Shown here: in pieces, positions 1-7,832 of the stretch
Layout of the letters: the number at the start of each line of letters is the position of its first letter
How positions within the stretch are numbered: position 1 is the stretch's first letter
Source: Bradyrhizobium lablabi
Lineage (GTDB): Bacteria > Pseudomonadota > Alphaproteobacteria > Rhizobiales > Xanthobacteraceae
DNA: 64,000 nt
Direction: 5' to 3'
Assembly (NCBI RefSeq): GCF_018129385.1
Contig: NZ_JAFCLN010000002.1
Coordinates: 372,001 to 436,000 of the forward strand
Program-made: the position numbers and the translations under genes
Notes under the pieces: model-generated
Database searches by the model: none
What the model was told of the DNA's origin: nothing
The model's input: the letters and a program-made list of their open reading frames with translations, nothing else

Positions 1-380
1 ATGCCGCGCCACTTGCGCTGGCCCTTCGCCGGTATGTTGTGAACGAAATGCGCGACGATGAAACCGATCACCGCCTTGAAGATAACGGCCGTGATCGCGA
101 AGATGCAGGACTGCTTGACGACCAGCCAAAATGTTTCGCGCTTGAACAGGAATTCGAAATTCCCGGTTCCGACAAAGCGCGCCATCGACTTGTTCAGCGT
201 CGCAAGATGGACCGCGTAGAAGGCCGGATAGATGACGAGCGTCGCTATCAGCAGGATCAGCGGCAGGGCCATCAGGAACGCGATGGTCGATTTCCGGCCC
301 AGCACATTGCGCAGGCCCGAGCGTTTTTGCGCCGTCCGCGCGGCGGCCGTGCTGCTCGGCTGCAAGGCGACGTCAGCCAT
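1..380 (-). CDS. ABC transporter permease, sugar type (N-terminal part, cut by window edge)
   Basis: The minus-strand frame opens with ATG at 380 (MADVALQPSSTAAARTAQK) and stays open to the window edge, giving about 126 residues. After a basic cytoplasmic head there is a first membrane segment (IAFLMALPLILLIATLVIYP) followed by a periplasmic stretch and a second hydrophobic segment, the usual start of a MalF/UgpA-type inner-membrane permease. It lies 108 bp downstream of an extracellular solute-binding protein gene on the same strand, so the two probably belong to one sugar or polyol importer operon whose other permease and ATPase lie outside the window. The substrate cannot be told from this fragment. 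Confidence 0.8.
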   Translation of the reverse strand, partial: MADVALQPSSTAAARTAQKRSGLRNVLGRKSTIAFLMALPLILLIATLVIYPAFYAVHLATLNKSMARFVGTGNFEFLFKRETFWLVVKQSCIFAITAVIFKAVIGFIVAHFVHNIPAKGQRKWRG

Positions 381-488
381 GGTGCGTCTTCCCCGTCAGT
401 TTTCGTCCCGGACGAGGCAGGCTCGCAAGCCTGCCTGACATGAGGCAGCGGCGGCCCGCGATGCGACGGGCCGCCCCGAACTGCCGCG

Positions 489-1829
489 TCAGCTCCGCAT
501 GAAGCCTTCGCACTCGCCTTCGGCCCAGGCGAGCGTCTTTTCCATCGCTTCGCCCTGGGCGTAACGCAGGCACATCTTGGTCATCGTGGCCTGCGTGTAG
601 ATCTGCTGGGCGATCTTGGGCGGCGCCGGCGCCGCGGCGATCGAAAGCGTCTGATGGTTGTGCGGATTCGGGTAATGGTAGAGCGTGCCCTTCGGCGGCC
701 CTTCCTCCTGCCAGACCTTCAGCGTGGTGAGATTCGCGTAGCCGGGCAGGTCGTAGCCACCGCTCGCCACGCACATCTTCTCGATCGCCTCCGGCGTGGA
801 CAGCGCGCGCAGCACGCTCTTGGCGGCCGGCTTGTTCTTGGAGAACGACCAGGTGGCCCAGAAGTAGGACAGATACGGTGCGTAGCGCCCTTTCGGACCG
901 ACCGGGAAGCCATGAGTCCAGCACTGCTCGGCAACCTGCGGTGCGTCACGCTTGGCGACGGCCCAGGCACTCGGCGGGTTCATGATCATGGCGCCCTTGC
1001 CGGAGACCAGCCACTTGTTGTTGGAAGCGTCGTCCCAGGCCCCGACATCCGGCGGCAGGAATGAGATCAGCTTCTTGTAGAACTCCAGCGACTGGCGCAC
1101 GGCATCGGTCTTGACCGTAAGGTTACCCTTCTCATCGACAAGGGCCGCACCGTGGGCCTGGAAAAACGCGCCGGCGGAGTCGACGTTGTCGCTGGTCTCG
1201 CCGAGACCGATGCCGAAGGGAACGCCGGCCTTCTGGCAGGCCTCCGCGGCCTTCAGGAAGGTTTCGAGGTTCCAACTGTCGGCCTTGGGCGCCTGGCCGG
1301 CGGGATAGAGCGCCTGCACATCGATGCCGGCATGCTTCTTCATGAGGTCGATGCGCGAGCAGGGGCCCTTGATCTGGCTGCCGACGCTCGCGGGCACCGC
1401 GAGCCAATTGCCCTTGGACTGTCCGAGATACTTCACGGTGCCGTTGACTTCACCGTTCTGCTTGATGAGATCGCCCATCACGTCGTTCATGGGCTCGAGC
1501 AGCTCGGCCTGCGCATGCGGCCACCAGGTCGGCATCGCGAGGATGTCGTGACCCGACTTGGCCTGCGCTTCGGCGGCGATGGTGAGCAGATTCTTGTTGC
1601 CCTGGCTCGGGATGTAGTCGATCTGAACCTCGACCTTTTCCTTCTCCGCCCAGGCATTGACGATATCGGTGGAAGCCTTGTTGGCGCCGGGAACCCAGTG
1701 GTCCCAGAAGCCGATCGAGAGCTTGCCGGCGGCGTGGGCGCCGCGGACATAGGGCGCCGTGATCATCGCGGCCGAGGTCAGCGCAGTAGCAGCAACAAAT
1801 TGTCGGCGAGAAAGCTTTTTCCGAGACAT
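489..1829 (-). CDS. ABC transporter extracellular solute-binding protein (family 1, sugar type)
   Basis: 446 residues. The N-terminus carries a twin-arginine signal (KLSRRQFVAATAL, then a hydrophobic stretch ending at about residue 33), so it is exported folded to the periplasm. The mature part has features of family 1 solute-binding proteins: LSIGFWDHWVPGAN near the start, a GKGAMIMNPPSAWAV segment in the second half, and the expected length. It should capture a sugar or related ligand and deliver it to the permease encoded just downstream. Family assignment is good; the ligand is unknown. A 7-bp-arm inverted repeat lies 60 bp upstream of the start and may be its operator. Confidence 0.88.
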   Translation of the reverse strand: MSRKKLSRRQFVAATALTSAAMITAPYVRGAHAAGKLSIGFWDHWVPGANKASTDIVNAWAEKEKVEVQIDYIPSQGNKNLLTIAAEAQAKSGHDILAMPTWWPHAQAELLEPMNDVMGDLIKQNGEVNGTVKYLGQSKGNWLAVPASVGSQIKGPCSRIDLMKKHAGIDVQALYPAGQAPKADSWNLETFLKAAEACQKAGVPFGIGLGETSDNVDSAGAFFQAHGAALVDEKGNLTVKTDAVRQSLEFYKKLISFLPPDVGAWDDASNNKWLVSGKGAMIMNPPSAWAVAKRDAPQVAEQCWTHGFPVGPKGRYAPYLSYFWATWSFSKNKPAAKSVLRALSTPEAIEKMCVASGGYDLPGYANLTTLKVWQEEGPPKGTLYHYPNPHNHQTLSIAAAPAPPKIAQQIYTQATMTKMCLRYAQGEAMEKTLAWAEGECEGFMRS

Positions 1830-1888
1830 GGGGTTTCCTCTTTGTTGAGCCAGGTTTTTGATTGTTTTTTATTTGCTCCGTCCTGCTT

Positions 1889-1909
1889 CACACCGGATCG
1901 GACGGTGTG
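1889..1909. promoter_or_regulatory. Inverted repeat upstream of the sugar-binding protein gene (possible operator)
   Basis: Perfect 7-bp arms CACACCG and CGGTGTG around a 7-base spacer lie about 60 bp upstream of the binding-protein start at 1829. A dyad here, ahead of a sugar ABC operon, would fit a LacI- or other dimeric-repressor site. No cognate regulator gene is visible in the window, so this is a candidate only. Confidence 0.35.
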
Positions 1910-2290
1910 GCGGCGGATTTTTCTTGAGCAGGATCAGAGCAGAATTGTTTGCGTCTGTCGAGAAAACAGGTTGGGCAATCTCATTGAACTAACGTTGCGT
2001 GCAAAATGAGCGATGATGGTCGTGTGCACGGCAATGATCACGGATCATCAATAATCGGTCCCACGATATTGCGCCGCACACATTACGGGGCGAACTCGAA
2101 ACCGGGATCGTGCGCGATTGCGCCGCAGTTCCACTGTTGCCGGTTTAACTCGTTCGCCCGACAAGATTTTCCCGAGCGCCGGTGGAGCCGCGCGACGGTG
2201 GACGAGTTCGGGGCGAAAACGATAGTCTTGAACCTCGGCCAACAGCGTTTGCTCACGCCAGACTTTCAGATCGACCATGGAGACCACGTA

Positions 2291-3070
2291 ATGACCCGCC
2301 CTGAACCGATCGCGCGCGCCAGATCGCGGTTGTGTCTTGCTGTCGCATCCGTCCTCGTCCTGGCTGTCGGCATTCCGGCCATCGTGAACGCACAAGGACT
2401 GGTGCAGGGCGTCCAGCAAGGGGCGCGTGAAGGCAACAAGGCGGCCGGGCCGATCGGCGGCGTGTTGGGTGGCGCCATCGGCGGCGTGGTCGGCGCAGTC
2501 GGCGGCGTGGTCGGCGCGGTCACCGGCAACAACAATCAGAACCAGAAGGGTGCGCAGCCCGCGGCCAAGCAGGATGCTGCCAAGGACGCCGCCAAGTCCG
2601 ACGCGGCCAAGTCGGATGGCGCCAAGTCCGACAAGGCGGCCAAGAACACCAAGACAGCCAAGGCCGCTGCCGCCAAGCAACCGGCAGTGCTGACCCAGCC
2701 CGGCGCGCCGCAACTGACCGCCGACCAGATCGTCGCCACCAGCGACGCCAATATCGAGCGGATCAAGAAAGAGCTCAATCTGACGCCGGAGCAGGAGAAG
2801 CACTGGGGCGGCTTCAACAGCGCCATGCACTATCTCGGCCACAACGGCGCCGAGCGCCTCAACCTGCGCGTCTCGCGCGCCAAGCGCGATCCGCCCGACG
2901 ACATCATCGAGCAGATGCGCAACGAGGCGCAATTCCTCAACGACCGCGCGGTCGACCAGCGCAACGTCGCCGACGCCGCCGAGCCCTTGTTTGCCGCGCT
3001 CGACGACAAGCAGAAGCAGATATTCATCAACGAGATGGTGCGCCTCAGCCACGAACGCGGGCTGGACTAG
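2291..3070 (+). CDS. Exported Spy/LTXXQ-motif protein
   Basis: 259 residues from ATG 2291, preceded by a GGAGACC-like ribosome site; the frame is open upstream to 2006 but that part looks non-coding. The protein has a signal peptide (LCLAVASVLVLAVGIPAIVNA), a glycine/valine-rich hydrophobic run at about residues 50-78 (GGVLGGAIGGVVGAVGGVVG), a lysine/alanine/aspartate linker made of AKSD-type repeats, and a C-terminal helical domain with the LTXXQ core (NLTPEQEKHW near residue 163). The last part resembles Spy/CpxP-type periplasmic proteins. The role is unknown; an envelope-stress or chaperone-like function is only suggested by the family. Its TAG stop is formed by the left end of a dispersed repeat. 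Confidence 0.75.
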   Translation: MTRPEPIARARSRLCLAVASVLVLAVGIPAIVNAQGLVQGVQQGAREGNKAAGPIGGVLGGAIGGVVGAVGGVVGAVTGNNNQNQKGAQPAAKQDAAKDAAKSDAAKSDGAKSDKAAKNTKTAKAAAAKQPAVLTQPGAPQLTADQIVATSDANIERIKKELNLTPEQEKHWGGFNSAMHYLGHNGAERLNLRVSRAKRDPPDDIIEQMRNEAQFLNDRAVDQRNVADAAEPLFAALDDKQKQIFINEMVRLSHERGLD

Positions 3071-3171
3071 AGCCGGATGACTTTTCTTCGAATCGTCATC
3101 CCGCTCTATCTTTTTGTTTGAGCATGATCTTTTTCGGAAAACCGGTATCCACTTTTCCGGATCATGCTCTA
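3068..3171. repeat. Dispersed TAGAGC...GCTCTA intergenic repeat, copy 1
   Basis: About 104 bp with short inverted ends TAGAGC and GCTCTA. Inside it has the hairpin-forming block GATGACTTTTC..GAATCGTCATC and a second dyad running from GAGCATGATC to GATCATGCTC around ACCGGT. Two longer copies lie at 12093-12221 and 23449-23597. The left end supplies the TAG stop of the preceding gene. From memory such elements are abundant between genes in Bradyrhizobium and relatives. Confidence 0.85.
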
Positions 3172-3593
3172 GCCGCAGTTCCAACCGCCATGATGACGGG
3201 GCTGCCGCAGGAGCGGCCGGCCGACGGGGCCGGCTGCGAATAGCCGGGCGACCATGCCCTGGGGTAGGTTGAGAGGCGCGGCACCCGGCTATCCTGCCGC
3301 AGCGGCGCGGCGCCCTCCAATTCTCGTCCAATCGTGAAGAAACGCTGACCGACTGTGGCCGGAGTGATGGCCAAGTCGCGGCCTTGTCGGGAACTTTGGC
3401 CTTTCGCAACAGGTGTTGCGCGGCAATCACAACGCTCCCGAATTCATGCGTCAAACCAACATCCCGTCAACGCAGGCCGGCCGGATTGGTGTCGAATAGA
3501 AGGCGAGATCAAGACGCCAGACAATCCCAGCGTGATTGCACGGCACACCCTTGCGGCTATGCTTCCGGGCGATTCCAGGGGAAGGGCGGCCGG
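3172..3593. other. Intergenic region without recognisable gene
   Basis: Roughly 420 bp between repeat copy 1 and the PilZ gene. A short minus-strand frame (M at about 3253, 28 codons) ends exactly on the repeat TAG but has no family features. No RNA gene or clear promoter was recognised. Confidence 0.5.
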
Positions 3594-3857
3594 ATGGACG
3601 AGAGGCGCAAGCACGCGCGAACCGAGGTCAACGAGCCCGCTTATGTTTCCTCCGGCGGTTCGGTGATGCGCTGCGTGGTGCGCAACATCTCGCCGGAAGG
3701 CGCGGCCATCGACGTCGAGCAGCCGGCCTTCGTGCCGGCGCGCTTTCGCCTTGTGATGGCGAACGATGCTTCCAACGTCCATGAGTGCCGCGTCGCCTGG
3801 ATCCAGCAGAACCGCATCGGACTGACCTTCGTCGATGCGGCGGATCTCGCCGGCTAG
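3594..3857 (+). CDS. PilZ domain protein (predicted c-di-GMP binding)
   Basis: 87 residues from ATG 3594, preceded by GGGGAAGGG. It consists of a single PilZ domain: the RRxxxR motif is seen as RRKHAR at residues 4-9 and the (D/N)xSxxG motif as NISPEG near residue 30, the two elements that bind cyclic di-GMP. Such stand-alone PilZ proteins act in the cytoplasm as second-messenger adaptors, often for motility or polysaccharide control; the partner is unknown. Its end overlaps the stop of the convergent thioredoxin-like gene by 4 bp. Confidence 0.85.
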   Translation: MDERRKHARTEVNEPAYVSSGGSVMRCVVRNISPEGAAIDVEQPAFVPARFRLVMANDASNVHECRVAWIQQNRIGLTFVDAADLAG

Positions 3858-4513
3858 CGCTTGAGCAGCGGCTTGAGGAGCGCTTCCAGTTCTTCGTAGG
3901 ACATCGCGCCCTTGTATTTCTGGCCATTGATGAAAAAGGTCGGGGTCGAATCCACCTTCAACGTGTCCAACGCAAAACGCTGGTCGGCGGAGAGCTTCTC
4001 GATCATCGTCCGATCGCTCTCGCAGGCCTCGACCTCCTTTTCGCTCAGGCCGTTCTGCTGGCCGACGAAGTAGAGGGTCTCCTTGGGCTCGGCCATCAAG
4101 CGTGCCTGTAGCTTGAACACGGTCTCGACCACGGCGAGATATTTTTCGGGATCGTTCTTGCTGATGCAGCGCGCCAGGATCGAGGATGCCGCTGCCGCCG
4201 CATCGAGCGGGAATTCGCGGAACACGAAGCGCACCTTGCCGGTATCGATATAGCGGCTGCGCAGCATCGGAAACACGTTCTCGCCGAAAGCCGCGCAGTG
4301 CGGACAGCTCATCGAGGCATATTCGGTGATGGTGACCGGCGCCTTCGGCGAGCCGATCGCGATGTCGGGCAGCGATACGGGTTTGGCAACCTCCGCCGCG
4401 ATCACGCTTTGCGCTACCGCCTGGCGGGGAAGGGCGAGCGGCAGCATCGCAGCCAGCGCGACAAGCCCGGCCGGCAACAGCGCGCGGGCGATGGTTTGGC
4501 GAATGCCTTGCAC
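3854..4513 (-). CDS. DsbA-family thiol:disulfide oxidoreductase (thioredoxin_4 type)
   Basis: 219 residues with an N-terminal signal peptide (LLPAGLVALAAMLPLALP, AVAQS). The catalytic motif CPHC sits near residue 72 after PVTITEYASMS, and the cis-proline loop is seen as STPTFFINGQ near residue 193. Length and motifs fit the periplasmic DsbA/BdbD-like group, which oxidises or isomerises cysteines in exported proteins. It follows a small exported protein gene on the same strand by 57 bp and is convergent with the PilZ gene. The client proteins cannot be inferred. Confidence 0.88.
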   Translation of the reverse strand: MQGIRQTIARALLPAGLVALAAMLPLALPRQAVAQSVIAAEVAKPVSLPDIAIGSPKAPVTITEYASMSCPHCAAFGENVFPMLRSRYIDTGKVRFVFREFPLDAAAAASSILARCISKNDPEKYLAVVETVFKLQARLMAEPKETLYFVGQQNGLSEKEVEACESDRTMIEKLSADQRFALDTLKVDSTPTFFINGQKYKGAMSYEELEALLKPLLKR

Positions 4514-4570
4514 AGGCTGCTCCCGAATGGCCGGTAAATGGCTGTGGCGATGATGGCGCCGGGCGCCGCT

Positions 4571-4816
4571 CTATTTCTGCTTCCCAGCGGCTTTCGGCGC
4601 ATCCGGCGAGCGCACCGTCCCCCAGGGATCGGTCGGGCCCTTGTCCGGAATGTTCTTCAGCGAATTGCTGTAAGCCCGTTGCGCATCGCGCTCGGCCTGG
4701 CGTTCCGTCGTAGTCTTGGCCTTGTCTTCCTCTCCGTACCGCGGCATCCGCTCCTGCTGCGCAAATGCGGATTGGGCCAGGGCAATGACGATGGCTGCCG
4801 ACAGGATAACTCTCAT
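4571..4816 (-). CDS. Small exported protein of unknown function
   Basis: 81 residues. ATG 4816 is chosen because GAGAG lies 7 bases upstream; an in-frame ATG at 4828 has no ribosome site. The first 19 residues form a signal peptide (MRVILSAAIVIALAQSAFAQ); the mature part is charged and probably disordered, with KTTTERQAERDAQRAYSNSL and a proline-rich C-terminus. It lies 57 bp upstream of the DsbA-like gene on the same strand and may be cotranscribed with it. No known family was recognised. Confidence 0.6.
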   Translation of the reverse strand: MRVILSAAIVIALAQSAFAQQERMPRYGEEDKAKTTTERQAERDAQRAYSNSLKNIPDKGPTDPWGTVRSPDAPKAAGKQK

Positions 4817-4934
4817 TGTGTCTCTCATAAAACTGAACGTTGCGCATTTCAGATAGGGCAGTCTATCACGGCTGCCACGATGGCGGCCAAGGGGTCGTTG
4901 CGGCGTCTTTTGCGCCGTTTGGCCACAGTTACCC

Positions 4935-5465
4935 CGCATGGCGCGGTTTCGCATTCCCGCGGCACGATTTTGCCCGGGTTTTGCCGTTTCGTTGACCCTC
5001 CTTGAGAAGAGGGCGCAGGGAATGCCGGGTGCGCGCTGCACCCGCGGTCTCGCGTGCCAATTGCGCAAGCACAAAAGGCTGCACACGAGCATACAGGTGA
5101 GCGGAGAACACTCCGACATCCCCTGCGCAATGGCTTTACGGCTTACTTCGTGATCTTCCCGGTGGAGCGAGCTTGTTGTCACCGTCGTCCCTGAGAAGCG
5201 TGAGCTTCTTAAGAACTTGACGCCAGCGTCGCGGCGTCAGAACCACACGACTTCGCCGTACGCAGCCCGGCTTCGCAAGAGCTTCGCCGGGCACGGCCCG
5301 TGCGGTCCTCTCTTGAAGCGCAACGCCACTCGCCTGTGGCGCCGCCGCGTCCATCGCATCCCGCGCCCAACGTGTCGTGACGATGGCGATACGCCCCTCA
5401 TCTGGGTGCGAGACGGGCAGGTTATACTTCTGATTTTCCGAATTGTAAAGTGATTTTTTGCGCGG
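4935..5465 (-). repeat. Long G+C-rich dispersed intergenic repeat of Bradyrhizobium type
   Basis: This stretch has no convincing gene on either strand but contains many short dyads, such as GCACG-GCC-CGTGC near 5293 and GAAGC-GTGA-GCTTC near 5196. Read on the minus strand, its order of segments (gcagg of the gagacgggcagg block, a TTGACGCCAGCG-type block, GAAGTAAGCCGTAAA, TGTATGCTCGTGTGCAG, CGCGGGTGCAGCG) matches, from memory, a multicopy element found across Bradyrhizobium genomes. Only one copy lies in this window, so repeat status rests on that recollection. The remaining 5466-5711 holds nothing recognisable. Boundaries are approximate. Confidence 0.5.
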
Positions 5466-5711
5466 CGATCTGGACGACCCAAATCAGCTTGAGATTGTTC
5501 AGGAAAATAGATTTCAGGCGCAACGGAATTCGTGTGCCCTGGAAGGTGTGACTAGCACTGCGCGCTGAGTGGATAGAACACGCAGACCGTTCTGTCGCCA
5601 ACTTGCTCAGTTGCGAATCCGTTAAGAATAACCCGATTAGGAACACCGGGACGCCAGCGCCTGTTTGAGTGCCGTGGGAGGCCAGAATCCGATGGTCGGC
5701 ACGCGTCACCG

Positions 5712-5897
5712 TATCAAGAGCATACAATCACGCTCGAAGAGCGCCTTGCCGCGGAGGCTGCCCGACTGCGAGAGCAGGCCAAGTTGCTTCCACCTGGCGC
5801 GGTGCGTGAGCGAGTCTTGCGGAAAGCCCGCCAGTGCGAGACAGGCTCGCTCGTGAATGAGTGGTTTAGATCGCGCGCATCAGAAAGCCCGACCTGA
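5712..5897 (+). pseudogene. Remnant of a small helical rhizobial protein (5' end lost)
   Basis: The frame reads YQEHTITLEERLAAEAARL and continues with a REQAKLLPPGAVRERVLRKA-type helix, then CETGSLVNEWFRS, ending TGA at 5895. I recognise this as a small conserved Bradyrhizobium protein type (LEQRLAxEAARLREQAKLLPPG). No ATG, GTG or TTG occurs in frame upstream for more than 50 codons, so the start seems lost; use of a rare start cannot be excluded. The next small ORF starts 2 bp after its stop. Confidence 0.5.
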
Positions 5898-5899
5898 GC

Positions 5900-6004
5900 A
5901 TGCGCCCGATCAGAGCAAATAGAGGCGAATTGTTATTCTCGATCGCACTGATCTGGATGCTGTTTCTTAGCGCCGCCCTGATCTACATCATCTTCGGAAT
6001 GTAA
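5900..6004 (+). CDS. 34-residue single-span membrane protein
   Basis: ATG 5900 to TAA 6002. The peptide starts with a basic head (MRPIRANRGE) followed by one hydrophobic helix (LLFSIALIWMLFLSAALIYI). It starts 2 bp after the stop of the preceding remnant and ends 1 bp before the next ORF, an operon-like spacing. The function is unknown; the arrangement favours real translation. Confidence 0.45.
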   Translation: MRPIRANRGELLFSIALIWMLFLSAALIYIIFGM

Positions 6005-6005
6005 C

Positions 6006-6167
6006 ATGACCAAAGCCGATGCGAACCGCTACCGCAAACAGGCCGCGAAGTGTCGTCGCCTCGCGGTGAACGCAGCTAGTCGTATTGAAAGGGAAGCATT
6101 GCACCAGATGGCCGACGAATGGCTGAAACTCGCCCAACGTGCCAAGTATGTAAGCCGGCGGCCGTAA
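6006..6167 (+). CDS. Small conserved hypothetical protein, 53 residues
   Basis: ATG 6006 to TAA 6165. The sequence begins TKADANRYRKQAAKCRRLA and continues with a second helix ending MADEWLKLAQRAKY. This pattern (YRxxAxxCRRLAxxA....LxxMAxEWxxLA) matches a very common small Bradyrhizobium/Rhizobiales protein type of two short helices, known to me only as hypothetical. It directly follows the 34-residue ORF. Confidence 0.6.
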   Translation: MTKADANRYRKQAAKCRRLAVNAASRIEREALHQMADEWLKLAQRAKYVSRRP

Positions 6168-6334
6168 TTATAGGAACGATGCTCTCAAGTCCTCTTTGGT
6201 CTTTGCAAACCAAAAAGGAGCATGCACAGGCTCAAAAGTCGCGCAACTTGAATCCCGCGGACTCTCCGGCTCGTACTGCGTAACGCATCAAAATGCTTCG
6301 TGGCATTCCCTTCGGCATTCAAGCGTCTCACGCG

Positions 6335-6393
6335 TTCAGGTTCATTCAGACCGCCTTCGGCTCGGTAAAATTCTCGATCGCGGCTGTGTCGTG
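6335..6393 (-). pseudogene. Duplicated fragment of the aldehyde dehydrogenase 3' end
   Basis: About 59 bp nearly identical to the 3' end of the aldehyde dehydrogenase gene 1.5 kb away (7841-7899). On the minus strand it reads TAAIENFTEPKAV, as in the intact gene. The similarity then stops, leaving only the tail, so this is a relic of a duplication or of a lost second copy. Confidence 0.75.
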
Positions 6394-6593
6394 GTGTTGA
6401 CGGCGCACGTTCGAGCCGTCGCCGAGACGGGCGCATTCCAGAAGGACGCGTTCACGTCGGCGTTCCAAGTCTGACCAGGCATTCCTTGAGAAAGGAATAT
6501 TCCATTTGCTGGCGACAAGCCATGAAGCCACAAGCAGCGAATCCGATCAGGAGCATGGCCCAGTCCGGAGGGTTCAAAAACGGCTAGACGGCA

Positions 6594-6680
6594 TCAGCCG
6601 CCGGTTGCCACCAACATGAACCCGCTGGCCATACACGTCACAGCCGCAATAAAGAGAGCCATTTCCGACGGTGTCAGCAT
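6594..6680 (-). CDS. Possible 28-residue membrane peptide
   Basis: ATG 6680 to TGA 6594 encodes MLTPSEMALFIAAVTCMASG and a short hydrophobic tail ending VATGG, one membrane span. The size and style resemble other tiny membrane ORFs in this window. No known family; translation is uncertain. Confidence 0.3.
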   Translation of the reverse strand: MLTPSEMALFIAAVTCMASGFMLVATGG

Positions 6681-7178
6681 CCAATCGTTACGCATGTTGC
6701 GCCTCAATTGTTGGACGGACGAACCTCAGCGCCAAGGCTGGCTTCGAAACCATTAAAAAGTGGTTAAAGATTGAGTTGTTCCATTTCCGCTCGGGACTAG
6801 TCCGCAGGGGTATGTACCCACGGCCGACTGCTTGTAGGCGGCGACTTTCAACCAATCGAGCTAAAGGGCGGCCCTCTTCCAAGGTCTGGGAGGAGTGTTG
6901 ATAAGTAAGCCCGCACCAGCCGAGCTCAGGACAAACGACAATAGCCCGTAAGGGTAATCGACAAGCAACCAGCAGAACACAAGCCACGCAATCAGAGCAG
7001 CCTTCGTCCTTGCGTTCCCTGCATGCAGCCTCGAACGAAGTCCTTTGATGGCACCCTTGATTTGGTCGTCGCTCTACCGCCGCAGTAGAGGCGGCGGCTT
7101 CGATGCAGGCCGCTTACGTGCCAGAGCAATAGATTGTTGAGCCCGACCGTCACCAGCAGCGCCAGTGCGCGCGGCTCC
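6681..7178. other. Decayed intergenic region
   Basis: About 500 bp with no intact gene recognised. On the minus strand a stop-free stretch (6861-7073) would encode a basic head and a hydrophobic segment (ALIAWLVFCWLLVDYPYGLL) but has no usable start, which suggests a broken small membrane protein gene. Confidence 0.4.
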
Positions 7179-7349
7179 TCATCTTTTGAAGAACCCATCA
7201 TAACGGCGCACGGCCTCGTTGACGAGGTTGCGATCGTGCCGCTCCGCTTCGGGGAGGGCGATCACCGGATGGTAGATTTCAGCCGGGATCGTCAGTCGAT
7301 CCCGCACGTCCTTGTTGGCCTACTGCCACCAGCGATCGAAAGCGTCCAT
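7179..7349 (-). pseudogene. Small rhizobial gene interrupted by an amber codon
   Basis: From ATG 7349 the frame reads MDAFDRWWQ, then TAG at 7320-7322, then continues ANKDVRDRLTIPAEIYHPVI and LPEAERHDRNLVNEAVRRYD to TGA at 7179. Without the amber it would be a 56-residue protein of a type I recall from Bradyrhizobium (xxFxRWWxWANK...LTIPAELH...DR..VNEAV). One substitution, TGG to TAG at the second W of a WxWANK-like motif, would explain it. Confidence 0.6.
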
Positions 7350-7355
7350 CAGACT

Positions 7356-7548
7356 TCAAGGGGTGAACAGCCCTTTGACATCAGTCAAACGAAGCTTGGT
7401 CCGCGCGGCAAGTGCTGCCTCAGCATCCAGCTCGTCCCGCGGCGATCTTGTCGCCCGCGAGCTGGTCTTTTGCTTTGAAGAATGCCCGCATGTCGCGAAC
7501 GAAGGCTTGGGCCACCTCAGGCGGCAATTCCAGCTGTTTACGCAACAT
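7356..7548 (-). pseudogene. Small rhizobial gene with frameshift
   Basis: ATG 7548 opens MLRKQLELPPEVAQAFVRDM, continues RAFFKAKDQLAGDKIAA, then loses frame at about 7440; the other frame resumes with ARTKLRLTDVKGLF and ends at 7356. The intact type I recall is (LPPxVAxAFVxDMRAFFxxxNxxKxDEIAARQLHAL...KLRLxDVxxMF). The gene lies immediately upstream of the amber-interrupted gene, so the pair decayed together. Confidence 0.6.
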
Positions 7549-7678
7549 AGTGTGAAGATGGGGAATTTAAGCAAATATCGAGTCTAGCTTATCATTTGAT
7601 ACGACAGGAGCCTGCCGGATAGGCCATTATCGACCATCCGGGGAGGAGGACATTTCAGTGGAAGATTGTGAGCCCGGA

Positions 7679-7707
7679 AGGCCGCTGACGGTTTCAGCGG
7701 CCTTTTT
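7679..7707 (+). terminator. Rho-independent terminator-like hairpin
   Basis: Perfect 10-bp stem AGGCCGCTGA / TCAGCGGCCT with a 5-base loop, followed by TTTT. No plus-strand gene is recognised upstream, so it may end a small RNA. A GTG-started 35-codon frame with a good GGAGGAGG site (7658-7765) runs through it but looks non-coding. Confidence 0.55.
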
Positions 7708-7832
7708 GCGCTCGGCACGCAAAGTAGACCGCAGACGAATCCGAAGTGAGACGCCAACACTGTAGAGCGTCGCGGGCATCCCCCCGTTCGCGATGCCCAC
7801 GGTCAATCATACGTAACAACGCGTCGAGCATC

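Noticed and set aside
2006..2290. Upstream extension of the LTXXQ protein frame
   Set aside because: ATG 2291 has a ribosome site and begins a normal signal peptide; the upstream residues look random.
2450..2523. Short tandem GGCGGCGTGGTCGGCG-like repeats suspected as a CRISPR or minisatellite
   Set aside because: They are in frame and encode the glycine/valine-rich segment of an exported protein; there are no unique spacers.
6861..7073. Minus-strand frame with one membrane segment
   Set aside because: No ATG, GTG or TTG start ahead of the hydrophobic segment; treated as a possible decayed gene only.
7658..7765. GTG-started 35-codon frame with GGAGGAGG upstream
   Set aside because: It runs through a terminator-like hairpin and has no conserved look; the hairpin is the better explanation.
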